Assembly (NCBI RefSeq): GCF_000153105.1
Contig: NZ_CH672376.1
Location: 3,192,503-3,256,502, forward strand
From: Blastopirellula marina DSM 3645
GTDB lineage: Bacteria; Planctomycetota; Planctomycetia; Pirellulales; Pirellulaceae
DNA length: 64,000 nt
Direction: 5' to 3'
In this document: positions 7,972-17,082 of the stretch, one piece after another
How positions within the stretch are numbered: the first letter of the stretch is position 1
How the letters are laid out: each line of letters opens with the position of its first letter
Notes under the pieces: generated by a model
Databases searched by the model: none
The model's input: the letters and a program-made list of their open reading frames with translations, nothing else
Told to the model about the DNA's origin: nothing
Position numbers and translations under genes: made by a program

Positions 7972-10221
7972 ATGGATGCAGACAAGCGAACATGGCGCGC
8001 GTGGGGGATCGTTGTTCTGTTCATCCTTACGTCGACGGCGCCGGCGTGGGGACAAAACCGGGGCGTCGTTTCGTTTCCCCAAACGGGAAAGACCGTCAAG
8101 CATGGCCTGACGATGACCGTCGAGACGAACTGGGTCGAAAATAGCGGCTATCGGCCGATATGGGTCACCGTCAACACTTCGAACGGCATGCCGACCAAGG
8201 CGGATCGCGTGTTGACGGTCGAGCTGAGCGGCTCTGACCAATGGTATTGGCGAAACCGTCAGACCATCAGCGCCGTGGTGGAACTACCGCAAGGAGCGAC
8301 CACGGTGACCGCCGAGGTCCCAGCTCCTTCGACGGCGCTCTGGTACCAAATCGAAGTGACGACCTACGAGGATGGGACCCAGCTGAAAGACCTATCGACC
8401 AGCAGCAGCGGTCCCGTCGCGATTACCGACGGGCGCTATAGTGCCAGCGAGTCGTTTCCGGCGATTGTCGTGATTGATTCCGACGCTCCCAATCGGGTGC
8501 GACGATTGGCCTGGTACAACGAGCAAGTGAGGTTGATCCTCGACAAAAAAAGGAAGTCGCCGATTCCCGATTTACGCGTCTTGATCAACGAGACCGGGAC
8601 CTCGGCCCGCGGTTCGGTCAGCTCGCTCGTCGGCGGCGGCCAAACGGGATTGGAAGTGATGAACGCACTTTGGTCGCTGGGCCGAATCGATATTTTAAAT
8701 CCAAATGAAATGCCGCAACAATGGATCAACCTGACGTCGGTCGATCTGGCGTTTGTCTCGTTGTCTGATCTGCGTGGGATGAAAGCGAATCAACCTGAGC
8801 AGTTCGCGGCGCTTACCAAGTGGACTCGTTGCGGCGGCAATCTGGTGGTGAGCGATTTGGGAGTGGAGGAAAAATCCTTTTCCGCCGACCGCAGCGAACT
8901 GTCGAGACTGTTGGGAATGCCCCCGGCCGGCGCCAGTGACAATTGGCTTGAGCAAAGTCCGTTCGCGCGCCGCTCTGGAGTCGAGCAGTTGCGGACGCGA
9001 GGCTACTATGGCAACAACTATGTCGGCTCGTATGTGGGGGAAGACGGCACGTTTCGCGTCGGAACAGATCCCAAGGGATCGATTCCGCCGATTGAAATCA
9101 AGATGCGAACTTGGCAAATGGGGTTGGTTGTCGCGATCGAAGGTTCTCCCTTCCCCGGCGACGCGCAGCAATGGAAAGATCTGCTCGACCGAATGGGGAG
9201 CGATCGCTGGATGTGGTTCCAGCGGAACGGTCTCTCGCAACTGCGCGAGAACCAGCATTACTGGCAATTCATGATTCCAGGCGTCGGTCAGGCGCCGGTG
9301 ACGTCATTCCAGTTTCTGATCTCGCTGTTTGTGGTCGTGATCGGCCCGGTCAACTATTTTCTGTTGCGCAGCGCTGGGCGACTCAACTGGATCATCGTGA
9401 CCGTACCGGCAGGCGCGGCGATGGTGACCATGGCGCTGGTCGGCTTTGCGTTGTTCTCGGACGGCTTTGGGGTCAAGCTGCGAACGCGGGGAATCACGCT
9501 GCTGGATCAGCGGTCCGGCGATGCTGTCACCTGGTCGCGGCAAGCCTACTACGCCGGTCTGGCGCCGTCGTCCGGGTTTACCTTCCCGCGGTCCGCGGCG
9601 GTATTTGAGATCAATCAGCAGCCCAGCGATCGAGGGCAAGATCATGTTTTGGTGATTAGCGACAAAGCTCAGCACTTGAAGCGGGGCTATTTTCGCTCGC
9701 GCGTCACGCATCAAATGCTGGTCGTGCAGCCGAGTAAGACCGAACTGAAATTGGCGATCACCGAGCAAGGTGACGCGCTGGTCGTCGAGAACTTGCTGGG
9801 AGTCGACGTCTCGATGGTCGTCATCACCGGGAAGGACGACGAGCATCTTTATACGGCGCAGGATTTGAAAGCGGGCGAAACGAGAACGTTGACCCTCAGT
9901 ACGCCGAAAACAGCCGGCGAATTTCGCCGTCGGCTCAGCGACTTTGATCTGCAACTGCCGATTGGGTTTGATCAGTACGCCTATAACGCAAGCAATCGCT
10001 CGCGCAATCAATACTACTACCAGCAGATTCCTGAAGAATCGATTGCGGTGTCGCACGCGACAAGTCGGTTGGAGCGGGAGCTGAACGAATCGATGCGGTC
10101 CGGTTCTCTCGCCGCTCCGCACACTTATGAAGCGTTGGTCGAACGGTCTCCGTGGACGCCGGTCGGAGTTCCCCGGTTTCGTTCGGAAATGAGCGTCGAA
10201 GTGATTCGAGGAAAATGGTGA
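7972..10221 (+). CDS. Large membrane-anchored protein of an ABC transporter operon, function unknown
   Basis: About 749 residues from the ATG at 7972, chosen because it directly precedes a signal peptide (WRAWGIVVLFILTSTAPAWG) and has CAGGA about 12 bases upstream; in-frame ATGs at 7918 and 7837 would add a non-hydrophobic leader. The extracytoplasmic N-terminal part looks beta-rich, and a pair of membrane helices (FLISLFVVVIGPVNYFLL and the stretch after it) lies about two thirds along, before a C-terminal soluble part. The layout resembles GldG-like or DUF4350-like proteins encoded beside ABC-2 exporters. The ATPase gene begins four bases after its stop. Confidence 0.7.
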   Translation: MDADKRTWRAWGIVVLFILTSTAPAWGQNRGVVSFPQTGKTVKHGLTMTVETNWVENSGYRPIWVTVNTSNGMPTKADRVLTVELSGSDQWYWRNRQTISAVVELPQGATTVTAEVPAPSTALWYQIEVTTYEDGTQLKDLSTSSSGPVAITDGRYSASESFPAIVVIDSDAPNRVRRLAWYNEQVRLILDKKRKSPIPDLRVLINETGTSARGSVSSLVGGGQTGLEVMNALWSLGRIDILNPNEMPQQWINLTSVDLAFVSLSDLRGMKANQPEQFAALTKWTRCGGNLVVSDLGVEEKSFSADRSELSRLLGMPPAGASDNWLEQSPFARRSGVEQLRTRGYYGNNYVGSYVGEDGTFRVGTDPKGSIPPIEIKMRTWQMGLVVAIEGSPFPGDAQQWKDLLDRMGSDRWMWFQRNGLSQLRENQHYWQFMIPGVGQAPVTSFQFLISLFVVVIGPVNYFLLRSAGRLNWIIVTVPAGAAMVTMALVGFALFSDGFGVKLRTRGITLLDQRSGDAVTWSRQAYYAGLAPSSGFTFPRSAAVFEINQQPSDRGQDHVLVISDKAQHLKRGYFRSRVTHQMLVVQPSKTELKLAITEQGDALVVENLLGVDVSMVVITGKDDEHLYTAQDLKAGETRTLTLSTPKTAGEFRRRLSDFDLQLPIGFDQYAYNASNRSRNQYYYQQIPEESIAVSHATSRLERELNESMRSGSLAAPHTYEALVERSPWTPVGVPRFRSEMSVEVIRGKW

Positions 10222-10225
10222 GCCG

Positions 10226-11173
10226 ATGATCGCGACGAAATTTCCGATGATTGAACTGCGGCGCTTGCATCGCTTTTTTGGCGCTACTAAAGCGGTGAAC
10301 GATATCTCGTTCGAAGTCGAAGCGGGACAAGTATTTGGCTATATCGGACCCAATGGCGCCGGCAAAACGACGAGCATGCGCATTTTGGCGACGCTGGATC
10401 TGCCCACCGCCGGCGACGCGCTGATCGATGGGTTCTCGGTCATCAATGATCCCGATCGTGTCCGCCGCCGGTTGGGATTTATGCCTGATTATTTTGGCAC
10501 CTACTCCAACGTGAACTGTTGGGAGTATCTCGACTTTTTCGCGCGAGCCTATGGCCTGCGCGGCAATGATCGTCGCAAAGCGCTGAATTACACGATGGAC
10601 TTTACCGGGCTCGAAGTGCTGGCGACAAAGGCGATTAACGGCCTCTCGAAAGGGATGAAGCAGCGGCTTTGTCTGGGGCGCGCGATGATCCATGACCCGG
10701 CTGTCTTGATCCTGGACGAACCGGCCGCGGGGTTGGATCCTCGCGCGCGGATTGAACTGCGGGAAATGATCAATCGCTTGGCGAGCGACGGCAAGTCGGT
10801 TTTAGTCAGTTCGCATATTCTGACCGAACTGGCCGAGATGTGCGACATCGTCGGAATTATCGAGCAAGGTCAACTACTCGCAACCGGCAGCGTGGCCGAC
10901 ATCCAGCGCGGCAGAGTCACCCATGCGACGGTGCGCGTGCGTTGTTTAGAAAACGCCGCCGGGTTGGCCGCATGGTTGACCGAGCGCGAAGATATGTCGA
11001 ACGTTCTGGTCGATGGCGAACTGGTGATGTTCTCGCACGCCGGCGATCGCGTCTCGGAAGCGGCGCTGTTGCGGGAAATGATTGAAGCGAACTTTATCGT
11101 CGCTGAATTTGGCGCCAAGCATACGTCTTTGGAAGACGTATTTCTGACCGTGACCCAAGGAAGAGTGCAATGA
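10226..11173 (+). CDS. ABC transporter ATP-binding protein
   Basis: This 315-residue nucleotide-binding subunit has Walker A GPNGAGKT at 41-48, signature LSKGM at 140-144, Walker B LILDEP at 161-166 with the D-loop GLDPR, and a switch His in SSHIL. It belongs to the ABC-2 exporter class (CcmA/NatA-like), with about 80 residues after the ATPase core that may contact the permease. The permease start overlaps its stop (ATGA), so the two are translationally coupled. The substrate cannot be read from sequence. Confidence 0.92.
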   Translation: MIATKFPMIELRRLHRFFGATKAVNDISFEVEAGQVFGYIGPNGAGKTTSMRILATLDLPTAGDALIDGFSVINDPDRVRRRLGFMPDYFGTYSNVNCWEYLDFFARAYGLRGNDRRKALNYTMDFTGLEVLATKAINGLSKGMKQRLCLGRAMIHDPAVLILDEPAAGLDPRARIELREMINRLASDGKSVLVSSHILTELAEMCDIVGIIEQGQLLATGSVADIQRGRVTHATVRVRCLENAAGLAAWLTEREDMSNVLVDGELVMFSHAGDRVSEAALLREMIEANFIVAEFGAKHTSLEDVFLTVTQGRVQ

Positions 11174-12822
11174 CGACGGTGGAGTCGGCGGCAGCCATCG
11201 AAGAGGAACAAACGACCGCGTCCCCGGCGAGCCGTTGGGAGCGTTTCGATCAGTGGATTGAATACGGCAGCGAGTTTCTAAATCCGATTTTGGTGAAGGA
11301 GACGCGCCAGGCGCTCAAGAGCCGGCAATTCGCCGTCACGTTCACCCTCGTGCTGGCCTGTGGTTGGGCCTGGTCGCTGCTCGGCGTGGCGGTTAACTCG
11401 CCGGCAATCTATTATTCAGCGAACGGCCCGATCATGCTGGTCGGCTACATCGACATTTTGCTGTTTCCCTTGCTGGTAATCATCCCGTTTACCGCGTTTC
11501 GCTCATTAGCGGGAGAACGAGAGGATGGGACCTACGAGTTGTTGTCGGTGTCGACATTGCCGCCAGAAAAGATCATCAGCGGAAAATTGGGAAGCGCCGT
11601 CTTGCAGATGATCGTCTATCTCTCGGCCCTGGCTCCCTGCGTCGCGTTCACCTATTTACTGCGCGGGATCGACATCATCACGATCTGTTACGTGATGATC
11701 GCGGCGACGCTGGCTTCCGTCATTCTGTCGATGGCGGGCCTATTGTTAGCGACGGTAACCAACTCCAAGTCGTGGCAATCGGTATTATCGGTCGCGGTGA
11801 TCATCCTGTTTCTGATCGCCTTCTTCGCCGCGATTGGACTAACTTTGGGAGCGGTGGTCGAAGACACCGGCTGGCGGCGCTACGACGACCCCCGATTTTG
11901 GACGATTACGGTCTGCGCCCTGACCTTTTACTTCAGCTATCTCGCACTGCTCTATTTTGCGGCGTCCGCGGCGATTTCGTTCGCGAGTGAAAATCGTTCG
12001 ACAAAGTTGCGCATGGTGATGCTGACGCAACACTTCCTCTTTTTTATCTGGTTTTGTTGGGTCTTCCTCGAATCCTCGTATGAAACCGGCGCGTTGTTAG
12101 CCATGGTGACGTTTTTAGCGATTCATTGGGGATTGCATGGCGCGCTGATGGTTGGCGAAAGTCAAGCGCTCTCGCCGCGCATTCGTCGCTCGATTCCCAA
12201 AGCGGTTGTCCGACGCTTGTTTTCCAACTGGTTTTTGCCGGGGCCGGCGCGCGGATATTTATTTGCGACCAGCGGCATGATCAGCGGCGCCGTGTCTATC
12301 GTCGTGTTGGCGGCCGCGACGCAACAGTTGAGGCCCGGCGCCGTCGCCGATCTGGAGATGCTGTTCGCGTTTGTCGCGGTAGCGACGGCCTACGTGGTGA
12401 TTTATCTGGGGGTAGGACGATTGCTGATGATCGGCTTGCGCCGAATCGGCTCTGGCGATATTTTCCTGTCCGCGATTATTCACTTGTTGCTTTTGCTGTT
12501 GGGAGTTTTTATTCCCATCATCGTCCAGCTTTCGACCTATTGGCTGCCGAACGATGACTACAGCATCGTGCAAATCAGCAATCCCTTTTGGACGCTAGTT
12601 GCGATCGCCGAGAGCTCGAACACGATTGGGGATCCGGAACTCGTGGGGAGCGTTCTCTTGCTGACGCTGGGGGGAGCGGTCATGTTCTTCCTGCAAATCG
12701 TTATCTCGGCCGCAGATATTGTCCCCTCGACTCAAGCGACGCCGCAACGTGTTAGCGAAGAAGATCAGTTGCTGGCTCCCCTCGACGTGCTGGGCGCCGA
12801 TAGTCCCTGGGATGATGCATAA
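11170..12822 (+). CDS. ABC-2 type transporter permease
   Basis: This 550-residue membrane protein has about twelve hydrophobic segments. After a cytoplasmic lead it has the typical ABC-2 permease beginning NPILVKETRQALKSRQFA and then the coupling stretch FRSLAGEREDGTYELLSVS, which is characteristic of permeases such as NatB and GldF-like proteins. It is larger than a minimal six-helix permease, so it may be a fused or extended form. It is coupled to the upstream ATPase by a four-base overlap. With the membrane-anchored protein and the small protein upstream it probably forms one exporter of unknown cargo. Confidence 0.88.
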   Translation: MTTVESAAAIEEEQTTASPASRWERFDQWIEYGSEFLNPILVKETRQALKSRQFAVTFTLVLACGWAWSLLGVAVNSPAIYYSANGPIMLVGYIDILLFPLLVIIPFTAFRSLAGEREDGTYELLSVSTLPPEKIISGKLGSAVLQMIVYLSALAPCVAFTYLLRGIDIITICYVMIAATLASVILSMAGLLLATVTNSKSWQSVLSVAVIILFLIAFFAAIGLTLGAVVEDTGWRRYDDPRFWTITVCALTFYFSYLALLYFAASAAISFASENRSTKLRMVMLTQHFLFFIWFCWVFLESSYETGALLAMVTFLAIHWGLHGALMVGESQALSPRIRRSIPKAVVRRLFSNWFLPGPARGYLFATSGMISGAVSIVVLAAATQQLRPGAVADLEMLFAFVAVATAYVVIYLGVGRLLMIGLRRIGSGDIFLSAIIHLLLLLLGVFIPIIVQLSTYWLPNDDYSIVQISNPFWTLVAIAESSNTIGDPELVGSVLLLTLGGAVMFFLQIVISAADIVPSTQATPQRVSEEDQLLAPLDVLGADSPWDDA

Positions 12823-12960
12823 CGATTACGCCGATTGATCCAGCTAGGCGATGTTCGCTCGCCGACTAGGCCGCCTGACTTTTCCGCTTGCGACCGCCGC
12901 TAACCCATTTTCGCACTACGCTTGAAATACGGAAGTTTTTTCAGCTGGAGGGGTAGAGCA

Positions 12961-13653
12961 ATGATGATCGGCGTTAATGCGTTGTTCGGATCAATGGCGG
13001 CATTTGACCAGGAAGCGGCGCCAATCATCGCCGTGGCGATCATGTCGCTGGCGGTCGGCGTACTGGTTGGCTATTTGCTTACCAGAGGTTGGCGTAATTC
13101 GACCAAATCAGCGCAGCCGGACGCCGGAGCGGACGAAGGTCGACGATCTCAGCTTTACGAAAAGCGACAAGTCATTTTGCGCCGCTTACAAAAGGACCTT
13201 GATCTGTTGTTGGAAAACCAGGTCGAAGTTCGCAATCTGATGTCGACCCAAGTGGTTCGCGTGTTGCCGGGACGATCGGTGATGGAAATGCGCCGCCTGA
13301 TGAGCACGCAACATTTGCGACATTTGGTCGTTGTCGACGAAACGGAACGCGCCGTCGGCGTGATCAGCGATCGAGATCTGCTGGCCGTCAAAGATGGCGT
13401 GGCCGCCGACGTGATGCGTACCCCGGTCATGGCGATCTCGCCGCAGTCGATGTTGCTGCCGACGGTGTCGCACATGATCGAGAACAACATTTCTTGCCTG
13501 CCGGTGGTGGAAGACGATCATGTTGTCGGCATCATTACCACGACAGATCTGTTGCTCACGCTGCAAAGCGTCCTCCGCATTTTGCAGATGGAGCGGATCT
13601 CGCGCAGCGAACCATCGCCTACCGAAGAATTCGCCGAGGCCTGCTCCAACTAG
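12961..13653 (+). CDS. CBS-domain membrane-anchored protein
   Basis: A 230-residue protein starting at ATG 12961, with a strong ribosome binding site (GGAGGGG, seven bases upstream); a TTG start at 12922 is unlikely. One membrane helix (about residues 21-40, IIAVAIMSLAVGVLVGYLL) is followed by a polar linker and two CBS repeats (about 85-145 and 150-210) that include VGVISDRDLLAV and VGIITTTDLLLTL. CBS pairs bind adenine nucleotides and act as sensors. No effector domain is attached, so the partner is unknown. It converges on the cytochrome/WD40 gene, with only 13 bases between the two stop codons. Confidence 0.85.
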   Translation: MMIGVNALFGSMAAFDQEAAPIIAVAIMSLAVGVLVGYLLTRGWRNSTKSAQPDAGADEGRRSQLYEKRQVILRRLQKDLDLLLENQVEVRNLMSTQVVRVLPGRSVMEMRRLMSTQHLRHLVVVDETERAVGVISDRDLLAVKDGVAADVMRTPVMAISPQSMLLPTVSHMIENNISCLPVVEDDHVVGIITTTDLLLTLQSVLRILQMERISRSEPSPTEEFAEACSN

Positions 13654-13657
13654 AATC

Positions 13658-13678
13658 GCCGCCGAGCTAATTGGCGGC
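13658..13678. terminator. Hairpin between two convergent genes
   Basis: GCCGCC, a nine-base loop and GGCGGC form a six-base GC stem within the 13-base gap of two convergent genes, and the stem includes the stop codon of the minus-strand gene. There is no T tract on either side, so termination is only suggested by position. Confidence 0.35.
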
Positions 13679-16600
13679 TGGTCGTACGACGCGCAGTCGA
13701 ATCGGCAACGAGGTTTGCTTTCCTTCGACCTTGGTCGACGCCTGAAACGTGCGCTGCGAAGCAGGAGTCCAAGCGGCCGCCGTCAAGTGCAGCGTGCGCT
13801 CTAGCTGACCAGCCGGAATCAGTACTCCGCTCAGGCCGATGTTGTCAACGATGACTCCATGCGGCAAGTTGCTGACGTCGAATTGAATGCGGTCATCAAA
13901 GCCGTTGCGATCGACCCGCAATTGGCACGTGATCGTTTCGCCGGCGACAATCGTCAATTCTTGGACGGCCGGAAAATGATAGTCGGGAATGATCGGCGGC
14001 TCTACGGTTGCGGCCAAGCGAAAATGTCCCAATTGATGGCCTGCATTCCCTTCGTGCCGCAGTTCGCAAATCAGTTTCCCGGCTTGGGCCGTCGCCAACG
14101 GTTGGGCGAATTCCAATACGGCGTAGTGAGCGGGGTCTTTCCCATTTCGTTTGACCGGAAACTTGCCATCTTTGGGCTCGGCGATCGCCCAGCCGGTTTT
14201 CGGGTTGTCATCGATCAGGCCTGCCGCGGCGAACCCTGCTTGGGCATAGTCGACGGCCGCAGATGCAATTGCGATCGGCTGCGATGGTTTTCCCGCTGGT
14301 TGATACGAGAGCTTCAAGCCTGTCAAAACAAAGTTGCCGTTGTCAGCGCCGCGACCCGGCGAACCGCTCGGCAACGACGCATGTCCCAGCACGTCGAGAC
14401 GGATCGCATGCAGCGTCTCGCCTGCGGCGAGGGGAATTTCTAGCCGATAGTGATCGTTACCTGGATTGGCGCCGATCGCCAATAACGAACCATCGTTGAG
14501 CAGCGCGAGCTCGGAATGGTCATCGCTGGTGGTGAACTGGTCCGTGCGCAACGCTTTCCAAGTCCGCTCTGGTGGAGGTTCGCCAAAAGGGCCGTCGGGC
14601 GAACTTTGGGGAGAAAGAAAGACCGCCAGCTTGGGGCGTTCGGCAAGTTGAATCTTGCCGAGACTGCCGACCTCCTTCGTCACTTGCTGGCCATCGATCA
14701 TCGCACGAGCGATCACCTGCGAGATCGATTCGTTCTCCGCGGTTGGCGCCGGCGCCCAAGGCAGTGCTGAGAGGACCCCAGTCGCTTCGATGTGTCCCGC
14801 TTCGATCACCAGCGGTGATGTCGCCTGAAAACCGGGGGGCAAGCCGGTGATTTCGACTTCGACGGGGCCGTTGAAGTTGTCAAATCGCTCGATTTGGATG
14901 GTGAACTCTTTGCCGCTGCCGGCGTTGATCGTCGGATTGGCGCCGTTGAGCTTGGCCGAATAATCGGCCAGCGGCCGCCGCGCAATCAACTGATATTTGT
15001 AGTCGTCGCCTTCAAAACCTCGCACGTCGCGGACGCTGACCAAGTAATCGCCGGTATGCGGCGCGACAAACGCGAGCAGCGAGTCGCCGGCGCCGCGACC
15101 TTCGCTGTCGTCATCATTTTGATAGTTCAGCGTAAACGTTGGCAGACCATTGTCGGGCAAGTCCGATCCCGGCGCGTACGGCTCGACAATATAGCAAGGT
15201 TCAAACAGCGCGTGAGCATGCGCGGTCGTGTCAAAATAGGGTCGGCGCTTTCCCTGTCCGGGATAAAAATTAAATCCCGAGTCAGGACCCTGCGGCATGC
15301 GATAGAGCCGCACGACTTCTCCCTGGATATAGAGAAACTGGTTCAGCTCCATCTCTTCCCAGTTGGTCGTGCGGCAGTCGATCGTCGAAGAGTTAATGCC
15401 GCGGAAGGTCACCTCGGCGTCCCGTACGCCGCGCAGCAAAACGTGGGGCACAGGCTCTCCGGCCGCATCCAGAATCTCCAGACACGTATCGGCGGGACTT
15501 TTGTCGCGCGCGGCGCGCGTCTCAAAAATGATCTGCTCGCCGGCTTCGGCCGCAAAGCGATAGAGATCGACATCGGCGCCAGCGCCATCGTCCTGCAAAA
15601 CGCCCCGGATTACCTGCGGCCAAGCGAGCGAACCGGCTTGGTTTACCCCGTTATTGGGTTCAACTTCGTCGGCGCTGGGGAGCTTCTCCCAAGCCACGTG
15701 CTCCGCAGAGCGAATCGCTGGCGGCGGTTGATAGGGAAGGCCGATCGTTGCGGCCGCGTCGTTCAATTTGCCGCGAATCCCCGTGATCGGTTCAACGCGC
15801 CAATCTCCGCGCGCCAGGGCGACCAACGCTTCGGTTTGCGTCACCGCCAGTGATACCGGCCAATCGGCTTGATGCGGCGTCTCGCCCAGCAATTCCATGT
15901 CGGCAAATCGCCAAAAGCGAACGGTGCGGTCTTCGGCGGCTGAAACCAACAGTTTGCCATCTGGGGAAAGAGCGAGGTCGAGAATCGGCGCATCATGAGC
16001 GAACTTGGTGAAGAGCAGCCGATTGGTTCCTTCGGCGGCTGACTTGCTCACCTGCCAGACGCGGATGCGATTGTCGGCGCCGGCGGCGGCGACTCGATTT
16101 CCAGCGGGAGAGAAACAGACGGCGTTAGTCTCATCCGTCGCTTCGCCAAAGGTCTCGAGCCGTTCGCCGGTAGTGATGTCCCACAATTTGACGGTTCGGT
16201 CAGCGCTGCAGGTCGCCAGCACTTTCGAGTCGTTTCGGAAAGCAAGATCATAGATCGCGTCGTTGTGCCCGGTGAGAGTGTTGAGCGGTAAGCCTGATTG
16301 CAAATCCCAAACAATCACGTCCTTGTCGTAACTGCCGGTCGCCAGCACTTGCGCGTCAGGCGAAAACGCGACGGAATAGATCGCGTCGTGATGTCCGCGA
16401 ATCGATTGCTTTAACCGGCCTGTCGCAGCGTCCCAAATACGAACTTCGCCGCTCACGCCGACTTGTCCCCCTGCACCGGCAACCAAGGTTCCATCCGCAG
16501 AATAGGCGATCTGGTTGACTTTGCCGGGAAAATCCAGCCGGTGAATCGTCTTGTGGGCCGGAAATGCGGCGAGTTCTACTTTGCCATAGCGGGCGATCGC

Positions 16601-17062
16601 CATTTGATCTCCTCGGGGAGAGAGTGCGATGCAGCTTGTGCCGGCTTGCAGATCGCCGCGGACTGCGATCTGCGGAATGTTCATCTGGGGAGCCGCTTCG
16701 TCGGCCTGGGGGCCTGTGGCGCCGGCAAGAATCCAACGTCGCAGCAGAGCGAGTTCCGCCGCCGTCGGTTGCGGCTCTTCTTCGGGGGGCATTTTGGGTT
16801 CGCCGTCTGTCGCCAGCACGGCCAGCAATAGGCTCTTCTCGGGTTGATCGGGAGCAAGGATTGCGCCGCTTTCGCCGCCGGTTTGCAGTCCGTCGAAGGT
16901 GGTCAAAATCAGTTCTGCATTCGCATCGTCCGGATTGTGGCAGCCGGCGCAATACTTGGTCAGAAGCGGCCCGATGTCGCGCGTGTAATCGACGGCCGGC
17001 TCAGCGGCCGTTGCGGCGCTGGCAACACAAAGCAGGAGGGTGGTGAGTAGGAATATTCGCAT
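13667..17062 (-). CDS. Secreted planctomycete cytochrome c / WD40 repeat protein
   Basis: This 1131-residue protein has a signal peptide (FLLTTLLLCVASAATA) and then a PSCyt1-type haem-c region (about 25-110) with the CxxCH site in LLTKYCAGCHNPDD and a conserved PPEEEP stretch. Residues about 130-420 hold WD40 repeats (for example DAIYSVAFSPDAQVLATGSY and DAIYDLAFRNDSKVLATCSA), predicted to make a beta-propeller. The remaining part is beta-rich and looks like pre-peptidase/bacterial Ig-like modules. The protein should be periplasmic. It is the last of three minus-strand genes with DUF1549/DUF1553 and DUF1501 proteins, a standard planctomycete set whose biochemical role is not established. Confidence 0.85.
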   Translation of the reverse strand: MRIFLLTTLLLCVASAATAAEPAVDYTRDIGPLLTKYCAGCHNPDDANAELILTTFDGLQTGGESGAILAPDQPEKSLLLAVLATDGEPKMPPEEEPQPTAAELALLRRWILAGATGPQADEAAPQMNIPQIAVRGDLQAGTSCIALSPRGDQMAIARYGKVELAAFPAHKTIHRLDFPGKVNQIAYSADGTLVAGAGGQVGVSGEVRIWDAATGRLKQSIRGHHDAIYSVAFSPDAQVLATGSYDKDVIVWDLQSGLPLNTLTGHNDAIYDLAFRNDSKVLATCSADRTVKLWDITTGERLETFGEATDETNAVCFSPAGNRVAAAGADNRIRVWQVSKSAAEGTNRLLFTKFAHDAPILDLALSPDGKLLVSAAEDRTVRFWRFADMELLGETPHQADWPVSLAVTQTEALVALARGDWRVEPITGIRGKLNDAAATIGLPYQPPPAIRSAEHVAWEKLPSADEVEPNNGVNQAGSLAWPQVIRGVLQDDGAGADVDLYRFAAEAGEQIIFETRAARDKSPADTCLEILDAAGEPVPHVLLRGVRDAEVTFRGINSSTIDCRTTNWEEMELNQFLYIQGEVVRLYRMPQGPDSGFNFYPGQGKRRPYFDTTAHAHALFEPCYIVEPYAPGSDLPDNGLPTFTLNYQNDDDSEGRGAGDSLLAFVAPHTGDYLVSVRDVRGFEGDDYKYQLIARRPLADYSAKLNGANPTINAGSGKEFTIQIERFDNFNGPVEVEITGLPPGFQATSPLVIEAGHIEATGVLSALPWAPAPTAENESISQVIARAMIDGQQVTKEVGSLGKIQLAERPKLAVFLSPQSSPDGPFGEPPPERTWKALRTDQFTTSDDHSELALLNDGSLLAIGANPGNDHYRLEIPLAAGETLHAIRLDVLGHASLPSGSPGRGADNGNFVLTGLKLSYQPAGKPSQPIAIASAAVDYAQAGFAAAGLIDDNPKTGWAIAEPKDGKFPVKRNGKDPAHYAVLEFAQPLATAQAGKLICELRHEGNAGHQLGHFRLAATVEPPIIPDYHFPAVQELTIVAGETITCQLRVDRNGFDDRIQFDVSNLPHGVIVDNIGLSGVLIPAGQLERTLHLTAAAWTPASQRTFQASTKVEGKQTSLPIRLRVVRPAAN

Positions 17063-17082
17063 CGCACGCGGTGGGGAATGGT

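Noticed and set aside
14894-15853. 319-codon plus-strand frame opposite the WD40/cytochrome gene
   Set aside because: It is a shadow of the sense gene with no start signal and low-complexity basic composition.
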